Below are positions 16,322-24,510 of a stretch of DNA of 45,014 bases, one piece after another. The position numbers and the translations under genes were made by a program. The notes beneath the pieces were generated by a model that did no database searches, had not been told where the DNA came from, and worked only from the letters and a program-made list of their open reading frames with translations. The DNA comes from an uncultured Caulobacter sp. (GTDB taxonomy: Bacteria; Pseudomonadota; Alphaproteobacteria; Caulobacterales; Caulobacteraceae): NCBI GenBank assembly GCA_937925635.1, contig CALALX010000068.1:1-45014 (forward strand), given 5' to 3'. Position 1 is the stretch's first letter. Every line of letters starts with the position of its first letter.

Positions 16322-17761
16322 ATGCGCGACTACACGAAGTTCTACATCGACGGTCAGTGGGTCGATCCCATCACGCCGAAGACCCTCGACGTCATCAACC
16401 CGGCGACCGAAGAGGTCTGCGGCCAGATCTCGATGGGCACGGCCGCCGACGTCGACCGGGCCGCCAAGGCCGCCCGCAAGGCGTTCGCTTCGTTCTCCCA
16501 GACCTCGGTCGAGGAGCGCGCCGACCTGCTCGAGCGCATCATCGCCGAGTACCAGAAGCGCTATGGCGACATGGCCGACGCCATCACCGAGGAAATGGGC
16601 GCTCCCGCCTCGCTGGCGCAGCGCGCCCAGGCGGCGATGGGCCTGGCCCACACCCAGACCGCGCTGGCGGTGCTGAAGAGCTTCAAGTTCGTCGAGGACC
16701 GCGGCCCGACCCGTATCGTCAAGGAGCCGATCGGCGTCTGCGGCATGATCACGCCCTGGAACTGGCCGGTGAACCAGATCGCCTGCAAGGTCGCCCCGGC
16801 CCTGGCCGTCGGCTGCACCATGGTGCTGAAGCCCTCGGAAGTCGCGCCGTTCTCGGGCTACATCTGGGCCGAGATCATGCATGCCGCCGGCGTGCCGGCC
16901 GGCGTGTTCAACCTGGTCAACGGCGACGGCCCGGAAGTGGGCGCCGCCATCTCGAGCCATCCGGAGATCGACATGGTCTCCTTCACCGGCTCGACCCGCG
17001 CCGGCATCGAGGTGGCCAAGAACGCCGCCCCGACCGTCAAGCGCGTCGCCCAGGAACTGGGCGGCAAGAGCCCGAACATCATCCTCGACGACGCCGACTT
17101 CCAGGCGGCTGTCACCGGCGGCGTCCGCTCGGTGATGATGAACTCCGGCCAGTCCTGCAACGCTCCGACCCGCATGCTGGTCCCGGCCAAGCGCATGGAC
17201 GAGGTGATCCAGATCGCCAAGGCCGCCGCTGAATCGACGACCGTCGGCGACCCGAAGGGCAACGCCCAGATGGGTCCGGTCGTGTCGGAAGTGCAGTTCA
17301 ACAAGATCCAGAAGCTGATCCAGGCCGGCATCGACGAGGGCGCGACCCTGGTCACCGGCGGCGTCGGCCGTCCGGACGGCCTCGACAAGGGCTACTTCGT
17401 CAAGCCGACCATTTTCGCCAACGTCACCAACGACATGACCATCGCCAAGGAAGAGATCTTCGGCCCGGTCGTCTCGATCCTCGGCTACGACAGCGTCGAT
17501 GAGGCCGTGCAGGTCGGCAACGACACCGAGTACGGTCTGGCGGCCTACGTCTCGGGCACGGACCAGGCAAAGATCCGCGAGGTGGCGAGCAAGCTGCGCG
17601 CCGGCCAGGTCTCGATCAACGGCGGCGGCGGCGACCTGATGGCGCCGTTCGGCGGCTACAAGATGAGCGGCAACGGCCGGGAGTGGGGCGACTACGGCTT
17701 CCACGAGTTCCTGGAAACCAAGGCCATGCTCGGCTACGCCCCGCCGCAGGCGGCGGAGTAG
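16322..17761 (+). CDS. NAD(P)-dependent aldehyde dehydrogenase
   Basis: This 479-aa enzyme of the aldehyde dehydrogenase superfamily oxidises an aldehyde to its acid. PWNWPVNQ carries the oxyanion Asn, ELGGKSPNIIL the general base Glu245, and GQSCNAPTR the nucleophile Cys279, all correctly spaced. EEIFGPVVSI and a GEWGDYG-like ending (REWGDYGFHEFLETK) complete the family pattern. I chose the ATG at 16322 because AAGGGAG ends 6 bases before it; ATG 16316 would overlap that site. The substrate is unknown. A PsrA-like operator upstream suggests a link to fatty-acid or terpenoid catabolism. Confidence 0.93.
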   Translation: MRDYTKFYIDGQWVDPITPKTLDVINPATEEVCGQISMGTAADVDRAAKAARKAFASFSQTSVEERADLLERIIAEYQKRYGDMADAITEEMGAPASLAQRAQAAMGLAHTQTALAVLKSFKFVEDRGPTRIVKEPIGVCGMITPWNWPVNQIACKVAPALAVGCTMVLKPSEVAPFSGYIWAEIMHAAGVPAGVFNLVNGDGPEVGAAISSHPEIDMVSFTGSTRAGIEVAKNAAPTVKRVAQELGGKSPNIILDDADFQAAVTGGVRSVMMNSGQSCNAPTRMLVPAKRMDEVIQIAKAAAESTTVGDPKGNAQMGPVVSEVQFNKIQKLIQAGIDEGATLVTGGVGRPDGLDKGYFVKPTIFANVTNDMTIAKEEIFGPVVSILGYDSVDEAVQVGNDTEYGLAAYVSGTDQAKIREVASKLRAGQVSINGGGGDLMAPFGGYKMSGNGREWGDYGFHEFLETKAMLGYAPPQAAE

Positions 17762-17766
17762 TTGCG

Positions 17767-17853
17767 TCCTTCGACACGCCGCTTCGCGGCTGCTCAGGAT
17801 GACTGTTCTCAATAGTCATGGTGAGCAGCGGGCGAAGCCAGCGTGTCGAACCA
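17767..17853. repeat. Dispersed ~90-bp palindromic repeat, copy 1
   Basis: This element starts 6 bases after the aldehyde dehydrogenase stop. The left arm contains TTCGACACGCCGCTTCGCGG followed by TGCTCAGGATGAC. The right arm is its imperfect reverse complement, GTCATGGTGAGCAGCGGGCG, then AAGCCAGCGTGTCGAA. The arms match the copy at 21420-21511 in opposite orientation, while the central ~15 bases differ. It is probably a REP/BIME-like element that folds as a long hairpin. Confidence 0.75.
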
Positions 17854-17870
17854 CGCACCGACCCACAGCG

Positions 17871-17902
17871 AAGAGCCGCCGGAGCGATCCGGCGGCTCTT
17901 TT
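17871..17902 (+). terminator. Rho-independent terminator after aldehyde dehydrogenase
   Basis: This is a perfect 13-bp stem, AAGAGCCGCCGGA against TCCGGCGGCTCTT, with a GCGA tetraloop and a TTTT tail. It lies beyond the palindromic repeat and before the acyl-CoA ligase gene, so it should separate the two + strand transcription units. Confidence 0.85.
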
Positions 17903-17920
17903 GCTTTCCGCCCGCGTCAT

Positions 17921-17930
17921 GCAAATTTGC
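17921..17930. promoter_or_regulatory. AT-rich palindrome upstream of the acyl-CoA ligase gene
   Basis: GCAAATTTGC is a perfect 10-bp palindrome 47 bases before the ligase start codon, just after the upstream terminator. It stands out in GC-rich DNA and may be part of the promoter or an operator. It differs from the YAAAC-N4-GTTTG sites. Confidence 0.3.
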
Positions 17931-17977
17931 GGAGACCAGCGCCCGTCAGAGGCGCGGCCAGCGATAGGAAACGCATC

Positions 17978-19549
17978 ATGACCGACCTCGCCGACATCCA
18001 TTCGGTGGCCGACATTCCGCGCGTGCAGGCCCGCGAGCGGCCGGACGCGGTCGCCTTCTGGTTCGAGGGGCGGGAGACGACGTTCCGCGAGCTCGACGCC
18101 ATGGCCAGCCAGGTCGCCAACGCCCTGCTGGCCCAGGGCCTCCAGCCCGGCGACCGGATCGGCGTGCTGGCGAAGAACATCGACGACTTCTTCCCGCTCT
18201 GGCTCGGCGCGGTGAAGGCCCGCGTCACCCTGGCTCCGGTCAACTGGCGGCTGGCCCCGCCGGAGGTCGCCTTCATCCTCAAGGACGCCGGCGCGAAGCT
18301 GCTGTTCGTCGGCGAGGACTTCGGCGGCGTGGTCGACATGATCGTCGGCGACCTGCCCGACCTGAAGGGCCTGATCCAGTTCGAGCCCGGCCATCCGCGC
18401 TGGCCCGACTTCCGGTCGTGGATCGCCGCCTATCCGGCGACCGACCCGATGCTGCCGGCCGATGCGCAGGACGACGTCATCCAGCTCTACACCTCGGGCA
18501 CCACCGGCCTGCCCAAGGGCGTGCAACTGACCGAGGCCAACTTCCAGACCCTGTTCCACTGCGCCATCGACGCCGGCTGGGCGCGCTATGAAGCCGGCCA
18601 GACCAACCTCAGCGTCATGCCGCTGTTCCACGTCGCGGGCACCAACTGCGGCCTGCTGGCGACCCTGCAGGGGGTGCGCAACATCCTGACCCGCGAGGTC
18701 AATCCGACCGAGATCATCGAGCGGCTGCAGGACCAGCAGGTGAACTACGCCTTCCTGGCCCCGACGATCATCAACATGCTGCTGCAGAACCCGGCCATCG
18801 AGGGCGCGGACTTCAGCCGCCTGCAGAAGATTTTCTACGGCGCCTCGCCGATCTCCGAGGCCGTGCTGCGCCGGGCCCAGGACGTGTTCGGCTGCGGCTT
18901 CACCCAGCTCTACGGCCTGACCGAGACCATCGGCGCCGCCACCTACCTGCCGCCCGAGGACCACGCCTCCGAGCGCGACAAGCTGCGCTCCTGCGGCAAG
19001 CCCTGGCCGGGCTTCGAGATCCGCGTGCTCACCCCGACGGGCGAGGTCGGCAAGCCGGGCGAGGTCGGCGAGGTGCAAATCCGCGCCCGGGGCGTGATGA
19101 AGGGTTACTGGAACCGGCCGGACGCCACCAAGGAGGCGATCTGCCCCGAGGGCTGGTTCTCGAGCGGCGACGCCGGCTATTTCGACGACGAGGGCTACCT
19201 CTACATCTACGACCGGGTGAAGGACATGATCGTCAGCGGCGGCGAGAACGTCTATCCGGCCGAGGTCGAGAACGCGCTGTTCAGCCATCCCGCCGTCGCC
19301 GACGCCGCCGTCATCGGCGTGCCGGACGAGCGCTGGGGCGAGGCGGTGAAGGGCGTCGTCGTGCTCAAGCCGGGCGCCGCCGCCACGGCCGACGACATCA
19401 TCGCCCACGTCCGCACCCGCATCGCCGGCTACAAGGCCCCCAAGAGCATCGACTTCATCGACGCCCTGCCGAGGAACCCGTCCGGCAAGGTGCTGAGGCG
19501 CGAGCTGAGGAAGCCCTACTGGGAAGGGCGGGAACGGATGGTGGGGTAG
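17978..19549 (+). CDS. Fatty-acyl-CoA ligase (AMP-forming)
   Basis: This 523-aa member of the ANL superfamily activates a carboxylic acid to its CoA thioester with ATP. The phosphate-binding loop YTSGTTGLPKG lies near residue 172. YGLTET near 310, the SGDAGYFDDEGYLYIYDRVKDMI hinge region and the C-terminal GYKAPKSIDFIDALPRNPSGKVLRREL with the catalytic Lys are all intact. The sequence is most like medium- or long-chain fatty-acid ligases; the substrate is not certain. I chose the ATG at 17978 because it follows a GGAA and homology starts there; the frame runs open back to 17843 through the terminator. The stop abuts the convergent toxin gene with no spacer. Confidence 0.92.
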   Translation: MTDLADIHSVADIPRVQARERPDAVAFWFEGRETTFRELDAMASQVANALLAQGLQPGDRIGVLAKNIDDFFPLWLGAVKARVTLAPVNWRLAPPEVAFILKDAGAKLLFVGEDFGGVVDMIVGDLPDLKGLIQFEPGHPRWPDFRSWIAAYPATDPMLPADAQDDVIQLYTSGTTGLPKGVQLTEANFQTLFHCAIDAGWARYEAGQTNLSVMPLFHVAGTNCGLLATLQGVRNILTREVNPTEIIERLQDQQVNYAFLAPTIINMLLQNPAIEGADFSRLQKIFYGASPISEAVLRRAQDVFGCGFTQLYGLTETIGAATYLPPEDHASERDKLRSCGKPWPGFEIRVLTPTGEVGKPGEVGEVQIRARGVMKGYWNRPDATKEAICPEGWFSSGDAGYFDDEGYLYIYDRVKDMIVSGGENVYPAEVENALFSHPAVADAAVIGVPDERWGEAVKGVVVLKPGAAATADDIIAHVRTRIAGYKAPKSIDFIDALPRNPSGKVLRRELRKPYWEGRERMVG

Positions 19550-19828
19550 CTACCGCACGTCCGGCTTGCGGGCGCCATGACGGACTTGGAGGATTTCCAC
19601 GCCCTCCGCCGTCACCCGGTAGCGGATGAGGTAGGGATGGACGGTCGTCAGCTCGCGCCGGCCGCCGCCTATGGGACGGCCACGGTTCGGCTGGATGTCG
19701 AGGGCGTCCGCGGCGCGACGAAGCTTGAGGAAGACGCGAGCTGCCGCAGCCGGGTTCTCACCATGGATGTAGGCGAAAATCGCGTTCAGGTTGGCGAGGC
19801 CGCGCCGGGTCCAGGTTACTCGAGCCAC
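19550..19828 (-). CDS. ParE/RelE-type toxin
   Basis: This 92-aa protein is of the ParE branch of the RelE superfamily. Its pattern is WTRRGLANLNAIFAYIHGENPAAAARVFLKL, then PNRGRPIGGGRREL, YLIRYRV and a final VEILQVRHGARKP, which is the standard ParE core. ParE toxins usually poison DNA gyrase. The start I choose is GTG at 19828, overlapping the antitoxin 3' end by 13 bp; the ATG at 19876 would add 16 residues unlike the family. The stop lies directly against the stop of the acyl-CoA ligase gene. The module is small and could have moved in independently. Confidence 0.85.
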   Translation of the reverse strand: MARVTWTRRGLANLNAIFAYIHGENPAAAARVFLKLRRAADALDIQPNRGRPIGGGRRELTTVHPYLIRYRVTAEGVEILQVRHGARKPDVR

Positions 19829-20034
19829 TCTTTGGGCATCGGCTGGGGGTTGCCGTCGATAATCGTCTGCATCCACTTCGCCACTTCAGAATGCGGCACC
19901 ACCCGTCCGGCGTCCGCGTCGGCCTCCGCCTCCAGCAGCGCGGCCTCTTCCTCAGCCGAAAGCGGCAGCACGTCCGCCTCGGCATCGAACGGCGCGGGCG
20001 TCTCCTCGACGCCGGGGGGCTTGGGCTCGCTCAT
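19816..20034 (-). CDS. Antitoxin partner of the ParE-type toxin
   Basis: This 72-aa acidic protein lies directly upstream of, and overlaps, the toxin gene. The N-terminal half is Glu/Ala/Pro-rich and low in complexity (AEEEAALLEAEADADAG). The C-terminal segment GRVVPHSEVAKWMQTI is a helix pattern typical of antitoxins that pair with ParE/RelE toxins. A DNA-binding fold is not evident, so the antitoxin class is uncertain. The start at 20034 has no Shine-Dalgarno. A GCTAGC motif only a few bases upstream could be a -10 element, giving a leaderless mRNA. Confidence 0.78.
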   Translation of the reverse strand: MSEPKPPGVEETPAPFDAEADVLPLSAEEEAALLEAEADADAGRVVPHSEVAKWMQTIIDGNPQPMPKEWLE

Positions 20035-20443
20035 GGGTTGAAGCTAGCATCGGCCGGCGCAACCGGAAAGCACAAAATGAGAACATCGGCGATCCGCCGA
20101 TGCGGGACTTCCGGGACGGATACTCGCGGGACAAAGGAAGACATCCGGAGACAATCCGCCCCCTCCGCGCGCGCCATGTCCGGGCGGTGGACGCGCCAAT
20201 CTGCCCTCCAGCCGCCCAGTGCGCCCTTCACGGGTCCCACATAAGCTGCAGCCGTCTCGGGGTTCTCCGGTCGTTTCTCCCCCCTGTCTTCGGCGGCGAT
20301 AGACTCTCCTGAACAGCCCCTCCTGACCCTCCGGCCGGCCCGTCGGGAGGCGTTCGAAACACGAATGAAGACACCCGGGACACGCCACGCTTGCCTGCCC
20401 CGACGTCGCCGGTGATCGTCTGGGCCAAAATCCGGGGGAAGCC
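20035..20443. other. 409-bp non-coding region between antitoxin and epoxide-hydrolase-like genes
   Basis: No convincing gene is seen. Next to the antitoxin start is a CCGG-CGCAA-CCGG inverted repeat (20054-20066). The TGTC-word repeat covers 20096-20165. The right half holds a GACTC (GANTC) site near 20285-20305 and a GGAGGCGTTCGAAACA stretch near 20346-20361, which resembles GGAGGGCGTTCGGAAACA near 31010. Short ORFs here look like GC-driven noise. Confidence 0.5.
20096..20165 (-). repeat. TGTC-word repeat element, copy A (upstream of antitoxin)
   Basis: Read on the minus strand, this element contains GATTGTCTCC, GGATGTCTTCC and TTGTCCCGCGAGTATC, with TGTC words starting at 20153, 20143 and 20133, exactly 10 bp apart. 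It continues with CGTCCCGGAAGTCCCGC and TCGGCGG. A closely similar sequence lies at 31217-31286, likewise oriented toward a downstream gene. Copy B lacks about 8 bases relative to this copy. Confidence 0.65.
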
Positions 20444-21409
20444 ATGCCGAACTTCGTCACCATCCCGACCAACGGAATCAACCTGCGGGCCGTGGTCGAG
20501 GGCTCAGGGCCGCTGGTGGTCATGGTCCATGGCTTTCCGGAGAGCTGGTACAGCTGGCGCCACCAGATCGCGCCAATCGCGGCAGCCGGCTTCACCGCCT
20601 GCGCCATAGACGTGCGCGGCTACGGCGGATCGGACAAGCCGGGACGGGTCGAGGACTACAGCCTGGAGCGGATCACCGCCGATGTCGCCGGGGTGATCGA
20701 GCACCTGTCGAGCGACGGGACCGGCATCCTGATCGGCCACGACTGGGGCGCGCCGATCGTCTGGAACACCGCCTTGACGCGGCCGGACCGGGTCAGCGCG
20801 GTCGCCGGCCTCTCGGTGCCCTACACCGGCGTGCCGCAGGTGCAGTTCCTGGACGTGATCAAGGCCGCTTTCACCGACAAGGGCCGGTTCTTCTACCAGG
20901 TCTACTTCCAGGACGTCGGCCCGGCCGAGGCGGAGCTGGGCGCTGACCCGCGCGCGGCGATCCGCAAGTTCTACTACGCCATCAGCGGCGATGCGCCGGA
21001 CGGGACCTGGCCGGTCGACAAGCCGCACGGCGCGTCGCTGCTCGACCGCCTGCCGGACCCCGATCCGTTCCCCGCCTGGCTGTCGAAGGAAGACGAAGAC
21101 TACTTCACCCGTGAGTTCACCGTGTCGGGCTTCTTCGGACCGCTCAGCCGCTACCGCAACCATCAGCGCGACTTCGACTGGCTGCAGCAGTTCAAGGACC
21201 GCCGGATCGAGCAGCCGTCCTTTTTCATCGGCGGCGAGCGCGACCTGGTGCTGAAGATGATCCCCGGTGTGAACCCGGTCGACTACATGGCGCCGCACCT
21301 GCCGGGCCTGCAGGGCGCGCACGTCCTGCCCGGCGTCGGTCACTGGACTCAGCAGGAGGCGCCGGAAGAGGTGACCCGCCTGCTGCTGGGCTGGTTGGAG
21401 GGGTTGTGA
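20444..21409 (+). CDS. Alpha/beta hydrolase, epoxide-hydrolase-like
   Basis: This 321-aa alpha/beta-hydrolase fold enzyme has HGFPES at residues 29-34, the HGxP oxyanion motif of epoxide hydrolases. GHDWGAP gives the nucleophile Asp100, so it is not a Ser esterase. GVGHW near the C-terminus gives the catalytic His300. WYSWRHQI and RGYGGSDKP fit the same family. Cap-domain tyrosines, which activate the epoxide, are likely in FYYAIS and the YRNHQRDFDW region. It is cytosolic with no signal peptide. The neighbouring catabolic genes suggest use on xenobiotic or fatty-acid epoxides. Confidence 0.88.
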   Translation: MPNFVTIPTNGINLRAVVEGSGPLVVMVHGFPESWYSWRHQIAPIAAAGFTACAIDVRGYGGSDKPGRVEDYSLERITADVAGVIEHLSSDGTGILIGHDWGAPIVWNTALTRPDRVSAVAGLSVPYTGVPQVQFLDVIKAAFTDKGRFFYQVYFQDVGPAEAELGADPRAAIRKFYYAISGDAPDGTWPVDKPHGASLLDRLPDPDPFPAWLSKEDEDYFTREFTVSGFFGPLSRYRNHQRDFDWLQQFKDRRIEQPSFFIGGERDLVLKMIPGVNPVDYMAPHLPGLQGAHVLPGVGHWTQQEAPEEVTRLLLGWLEGL

Positions 21410-21419
21410 GGCCCAGCGC

Positions 21420-21511
21420 GGTTCGACACGCGCTTCGCGCTGCTCACCATGACGTAGCGGGGTATGCCCCCGCACGTCATCCTGAGCAGCCGCGCAGCGG
21501 CGTGTCGAAGG
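21420..21511. repeat. Dispersed ~90-bp palindromic repeat, copy 2
   Basis: This element starts 11 bases after the epoxide-hydrolase-like stop. The arms are GTTCGACACGCGCTTCGCGC then TGCTCACCATGAC, and GTCATCCTGAGCAGCCGCGC then AGCGGCGTGTCGAAG. Between them a different 22-base centre (GTAGCGGGGTATGCCCCCGC plus flanks) forms its own small hairpin. It is the reverse orientation of copy 1 at 17767-17853. Confidence 0.75.
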
Positions 21512-21535
21512 GCGCAATGCCTGGCCGCCGCCCGT

Positions 21536-21563
21536 TTGACTCCCCTTGGGGCAGGGGTAGTCT
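21536..21563 (+). promoter_or_regulatory. Candidate promoter of the feruloyl-CoA-synthase-like gene
   Basis: TTGACT (21536-21541) and TAGTCT (21558-21563) are separated by 16 bases that include the palindrome CCCCTTGGGG. The predicted start point would be about 30 bases before the start codon. A GANTC site (GACTC) overlaps the -35. This is seen by eye only. Confidence 0.35.
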
Positions 21564-21602
21564 CAAGAGAACAACGATAACAAACGCTCCAGGAAACCGC
21601 CC

Positions 21603-23474
21603 ATGACCCCCGCCGACGGTGCGGCGTCCGCCGCCGCAGCCGCCCCGAAGGTTCCCTTCAAACCGTTGCCGCAGAAGGGGCCGGATGTCACGGTCGAGCG
21701 TCGCGCCGATGGCGCGATCCTCGTGCGCTCGAACCACCCGCCGGGCGAAGGGCCCCGCTCGATCGCCCACCTGCTGCGGGAGAAGGCGCGAGCGCACCCG
21801 GACCGCCCCTGGATGAAGCAGCGCGAGCCTGGCCACGGTCCCTGGCGCCAGGTCACCTACGGCGAGGCGCTCGACGCCGCCGAGAGCATCGCCCAATGGC
21901 TCCTCGATCGCGGCCTGACGGGCGCCGACAGCGTCATGGTGCTCTCGGCCAACTCGATCGAGCACGCGCTGGTCACTCTCGGCTGCTACACCGCCGGCGT
22001 GCCGGTGGCGCCGATCAGCCCGGCCTACAGCCTGATCTCGTCCGATCACGCCAAGCTCAAGCACTGCGCGGCGGTGGTGAAGCCGAAGGTCGTGTTCGCC
22101 CAGTCGGGCGCGATGTTCGAGCGGGCGTTCCAGACCCTGCGCGAGACGAATCCCAACCTGGTGTTCGTCACCGCCGACGGCGAGGGCGAGGGCGCGATCT
22201 CGCTCGCCGACCTGCTCGCGACCAAGCCAGGCCCGGCGGTCGAGGCCGCGCGCGAGGCCCTCGGCCACGAAACGGTGGCCAAGTACCTGTTTACCTCTGG
22301 CTCGACCGGCATGCCCAAGGGCGTGCCCCAGACCTTCGGCATGATGGCGGCGACCATCGCCGGCGGCGAAGGGCTGCGCGCCGAGGAGCCGGATCCCGAC
22401 CTCGTTCCCCAGAGCCTGGAGTGGATGCCCTGGAGCCATATCAGCGCCGGCAACATCAGCTTCAACGGCGTGCTGTGGAGCGGCGGGACGGTGCACCTGG
22501 ATGAGGGGAAACCGATCCCCGGCCTGTTCGAGACCACGATCAAGAACCTCTACGAGGTCTCTCCGGTCGTGTTCGGCTCCGCCCCCATCGCCTTCGGCAT
22601 GCTGGCAGAGGCCATGGAGCGCGATCCGGTGCTGCGCGCCTCGTTCTTCAAGAACCTGCGCTACATGGGTTACGGCGGCGCGACGCTGTCGAACGACGTC
22701 AACGAGCGGCTGCAGGCCCTGGCCATCGCCGAAACCGGTCACCGGATTCCGCTGACCACCATGTACGGCGCGACCGAGACCCAGGGGGTGACGGTCACGC
22801 ACTGGGCGACCGAACAGGTCGGCTTGGTCGGCCTGCCGGTGCCTGGAGTGACCATCAAGCTGGTCCCCAACGGCTCCAAGTACGAGGTCCGGGTGAAGGG
22901 GCCGACCGTCACCAGCGGTTACCACAATGACCCGGAAAGGACGGCCGCCGCCTTCGACGAGGAGGGCTTCTACAAGCTCGGCGACGCGGCGAAGTTCCTG
23001 GACGATGACGATCCGGCGCAGGGCATGGTCTTCGACGGCCGCGTGACCGAGGACTTCAAGCTCGACAGCGGCACCTGGGTCAGCGTCGGCACGCTGCGCC
23101 CGGACCTGGTCGCGGCCTGCAGCCCCTGGGTGATGGACGCGGTGATCTGCGGTCAGGACAAGCCGTTCATCGGCGCGCTGTTCTGGCCGTCGATGGCCGG
23201 CATGCAGACTTTGGCCGCCGACGAGGGGCCGGGAACGCCGCTGGAGAAGCTGACCGCGCTGATCGCCGAGAAGCTGGCGGCGTTCAACGCGACCGCCGGC
23301 GGTTCGTCGCGCCGTGTCGGACGGTTCGTGATCATGACCGAGCCGCCCTCGATCGACGCGGGCGAGATCACCGACAAGGGCTATGTGAACCAGCGCGCGA
23401 CGCTCGAACGTCGCGACGCCCTGGTGAAGGATATCTACGCCAACCCGCCGGGCGCCGGCGTGGTCACGGTCTGA
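21603..23474 (+). CDS. Feruloyl-CoA-synthase-like AMP-binding ligase
   Basis: This 623-aa ANL-superfamily ligase is of the length typical for feruloyl-CoA synthases, which start degradation of ferulate and other hydroxycinnamates. The P-loop FTSGSTGMPKGVPQT lies near residue 230, followed by LEWMPWSHISAGN and YGATETQG. The adenylate-binding ending is of the Fcs type: FDGRVTEDFKLDSGTWVSVG and CGQDKPFIGALFWPS. These features favour an aryl-CoA ligase over a fatty-acid ligase. It is followed at 9 bases by an HSL-family esterase gene, so ester cleavage and CoA activation may be linked. The vanillin-forming enoyl-CoA hydratase partner is not adjacent, so the exact substrate stays open. Confidence 0.82.
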   Translation: MTPADGAASAAAAAPKVPFKPLPQKGPDVTVERRADGAILVRSNHPPGEGPRSIAHLLREKARAHPDRPWMKQREPGHGPWRQVTYGEALDAAESIAQWLLDRGLTGADSVMVLSANSIEHALVTLGCYTAGVPVAPISPAYSLISSDHAKLKHCAAVVKPKVVFAQSGAMFERAFQTLRETNPNLVFVTADGEGEGAISLADLLATKPGPAVEAAREALGHETVAKYLFTSGSTGMPKGVPQTFGMMAATIAGGEGLRAEEPDPDLVPQSLEWMPWSHISAGNISFNGVLWSGGTVHLDEGKPIPGLFETTIKNLYEVSPVVFGSAPIAFGMLAEAMERDPVLRASFFKNLRYMGYGGATLSNDVNERLQALAIAETGHRIPLTTMYGATETQGVTVTHWATEQVGLVGLPVPGVTIKLVPNGSKYEVRVKGPTVTSGYHNDPERTAAAFDEEGFYKLGDAAKFLDDDDPAQGMVFDGRVTEDFKLDSGTWVSVGTLRPDLVAACSPWVMDAVICGQDKPFIGALFWPSMAGMQTLAADEGPGTPLEKLTALIAEKLAAFNATAGGSSRRVGRFVIMTEPPSIDAGEITDKGYVNQRATLERRDALVKDIYANPPGAGVVTV

Positions 23475-23482
23475 AGGACAAG

Positions 23483-24415
23483 ATGATGACGATGGATCCC
23501 GGATTCCGCGCGCTGCTCGACGCCACCAACGCCGTCGAGATGCCGCCGCTGAGCACCCTGCCGCCGGCCATGATCCGCGAGGGCTATCGCGCCCAGCGGG
23601 TCGGGGTCGACGCCGGCGCGCCGACCGATCTGGAGGTTCGCGATCTGGAGGTCGGCGGCGCCGAGGGACCGCTCAAGGCCCGGCTTTACACGCCGAAGGG
23701 GGCTCCCGCCATCGGACCGGGGCTCGTCTATTTTCACGGCGGCGGCTTCGTGATCGGCGACCTGGACAGCCATGACAGCTTCCTGCGGCGACTGGCGGCC
23801 GCGTCGGGCGCGCGGGTGCTGTCGGTCGACTATCGCCTGGCCCCGGAGCACCCGTTCCCGGCGGCGCACGACGACGCGCTTGCGTCGCTGCGCTGGGCCT
23901 TCGACCATGCCGCCGAGATCGGCTTCGACCCGGCTCGCATCGCCGTCGGCGGCTGTTCGGCGGGCGGCAATCTGTCGGCCAGCGTGGCGCTGGACATGCG
24001 GGACGATCCGGCGCGCAAGCTGGCTTTCCAGCTGCTGCTCTATCCGGCCACGGCCATGATCCAGGACACCGCATCGCGCCGGGACCTGGCGACCGGCCAC
24101 CTGCTAACGGCCGAGGTCATGGAATGGTTCGGCAATCACCTCGCCGCCGCCGGTCACCCGCAACAGGCGCGCGCTGAGCCGGTGAAGGCCGATCTATCGG
24201 GCGTGGCTCCCGCCCTGGTCGTCACCGCCGGGTTCGATCCGCTGAAGGACGAGGGCAAGGCCTACGCCGCCGCCATCAACGCCGCCGGCGGCCAGGCCGA
24301 GCACATCGAGTACAGCGCCTTCGTCCACGACTTCTATACCCTGTCCGCCTTTTGCGCGGCGGTGCCGGCGGCGATCGAGGAGACGGGCGCGAAGCTCCGG
24401 GCCGCCCTCGCCTGA
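23483..24415 (+). CDS. Alpha/beta hydrolase, HSL (lipase/esterase) family
   Basis: This 310-aa esterase is of the hormone-sensitive lipase family. HGGGF at 85-89 is the oxyanion motif, GCSAGG gives the nucleophile Ser159, and FDPLKDEG and FVHDFY give the Asp and His of the triad. Length fits the family. The start MMTMD follows an AAGGA. It lies 9 bases after the aryl-CoA ligase gene, so the two very probably form one operon. A possible role is cleavage of aromatic esters before CoA activation; this is inferred from the neighbour. Confidence 0.9.
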   Translation: MMTMDPGFRALLDATNAVEMPPLSTLPPAMIREGYRAQRVGVDAGAPTDLEVRDLEVGGAEGPLKARLYTPKGAPAIGPGLVYFHGGGFVIGDLDSHDSFLRRLAAASGARVLSVDYRLAPEHPFPAAHDDALASLRWAFDHAAEIGFDPARIAVGGCSAGGNLSASVALDMRDDPARKLAFQLLLYPATAMIQDTASRRDLATGHLLTAEVMEWFGNHLAAAGHPQQARAEPVKADLSGVAPALVVTAGFDPLKDEGKAYAAAINAAGGQAEHIEYSAFVHDFYTLSAFCAAVPAAIEETGAKLRAALA

Positions 24416-24452
24416 GGGCCCGCCCTCGATACGCACGGCCCGTGGGCCAACG

Positions 24453-24485
24453 AAAAAGGGCGGCCCGGATTGCCCCGGGCCGCCC
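24453..24485 (-). terminator. Rho-independent terminator after the TonB-dependent receptor gene
   Basis: An 11-bp perfect stem (GGGCGGCCCGG against CCGGGCCGCCC) with a 6-base loop is followed on the minus strand by TTTTT. This makes it a good terminator for the receptor transcript. It may also serve the convergent esterase operon, although no T-run exists on the plus strand. Confidence 0.75.
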
Positions 24486-24510
24486 CATTCGTTTGACGTG
24501 TCCGTCAGGC

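Noticed and set aside
16172..19408. Large minus-strand open frames opposite the aldehyde dehydrogenase and acyl-CoA ligase genes
   Set aside because: Both are His/Asp/Gly/Val-rich shadow frames without motifs. The plus strand carries intact catalytic motifs, a terminator and ribosome binding sites.
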